Of a stretch of DNA of 5,461 nucleotides, positions 5,384 through 5,461 are shown one piece after another. Below the pieces are notes generated by a model. The model saw only the letters and a list, made by a program, of their open reading frames with translations, did not search any database and was not told the DNA's origin. The position numbers were made by a program, and so were the translations under genes. Source of the DNA: Acidobacteriota bacterium (GTDB lineage: Bacteria; Acidobacteriota; Vicinamibacteria; Vicinamibacterales; UBA2999). Position 1 is the stretch's first letter, and every line of letters starts with the position of its first letter. The stretch is from contig CANIAI010000183.1 of NCBI GenBank assembly GCA_947465275.1, positions 1 through 5,461 on the forward strand, given 5' to 3'.

Positions 5384-5461
5384 TCAGAGTGGCCGTTCCA
5401 TGAACACGAGGAACGGCATCAGGTCGGGCGGGTACTCGAGATAGGGCGCGGTCGGCTGGAA
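5384..5461 (-). CDS. C-terminal end of an unidentified gene (5' part outside window)
   Basis: The minus-strand frame is open from the window edge to a TGA at 5386-5384 and encodes 25 residues ending LVFMERPL, with YLEYPPDL before them. Coding is supported by regular codon use with G/C at third positions, by the 21-bp spacing to the HD gene and by shared orientation. The fragment is too short to assign a family. It is probably the first visible member of the HD/LOG/GNAT operon, whose promoter would then lie outside the window. Confidence 0.6.
   Translation of the reverse strand, partial: FQPTAPYLEYPPDLMPFLVFMERPL

Noticed and set aside
4760..5444. Plus-strand open frames opposite the HD gene
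   Set aside because: The minus strand carries all HD metal ligands in the right order; the plus frames are antisense shadows.

Overview
The window is 5.46 kb of GC-rich DNA from a bacterium. It is densely packed, with no gene-free stretch over 300 bases; the longest gap is about 130 bp (3841-3969), and much of that may be coding. The combination of a membrane acyltransferase of the DUF1624/HGSNAT-like type, a YVTN beta-propeller and DoxX in high-GC DNA with GTG starts would fit a soil lineage such as Acidobacteriota. That placement is only an impression from gene content; there is no rRNA or marker gene here to support it.

Layout. (1) Plus strand, 1-414: the 3' end of a cation diffusion facilitator (CDF) metal transporter, cut by the window edge. 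(2) Its stop faces, 3 bp away, the last gene of a four-gene minus-strand run covering about 418-3918. Read in transcription order, this run is a multi-pass membrane acyltransferase, an exported seven-bladed YVTN beta-propeller protein, a DoxX-type membrane protein, and an unrecognised single-pass membrane protein. Gaps inside the run are 42 bp, 2 bp and 58 bp, so it looks like one operon. A likely extended -10 promoter lies just upstream at 3929-3937. All four products are predicted to be in or outside the membrane. (3) A second minus-strand run covers 3970-5461. In transcription order it contains the last 25 codons of an unidentified gene, an HD-domain phosphohydrolase of the YfbR/HDDC2 type, a 90-residue protein matching only the C-terminal half of a LOG-family nucleotide phosphoribohydrolase, and a RimJ/RimL-like GNAT acetyltransferase. 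These last three overlap by 4 bp (ATGA) and 1 bp (TGATG), so they are almost certainly co-transcribed and translationally coupled.

How they may work together. The HD protein and the LOG family both act on nucleoside monophosphates: one removes the phosphate, the other splits base from ribose-5-phosphate. The pairing therefore suggests nucleotide clean-up or salvage. However, the LOG gene lacks its N-terminal Rossmann half and starts inside the PGGxGT motif, so it is probably not an active enzyme by itself. The acyltransferase operon looks like a cell-envelope module of unknown substrate.

The points most worth a second look are the truncated but apparently well-translated LOG fragment, and the acyltransferase start, where the conserved N-terminal motif continues upstream of the only ATG with no ordinary start codon in frame. 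I found no RNA genes, CRISPR arrays, insertion sequences or convincing terminators.
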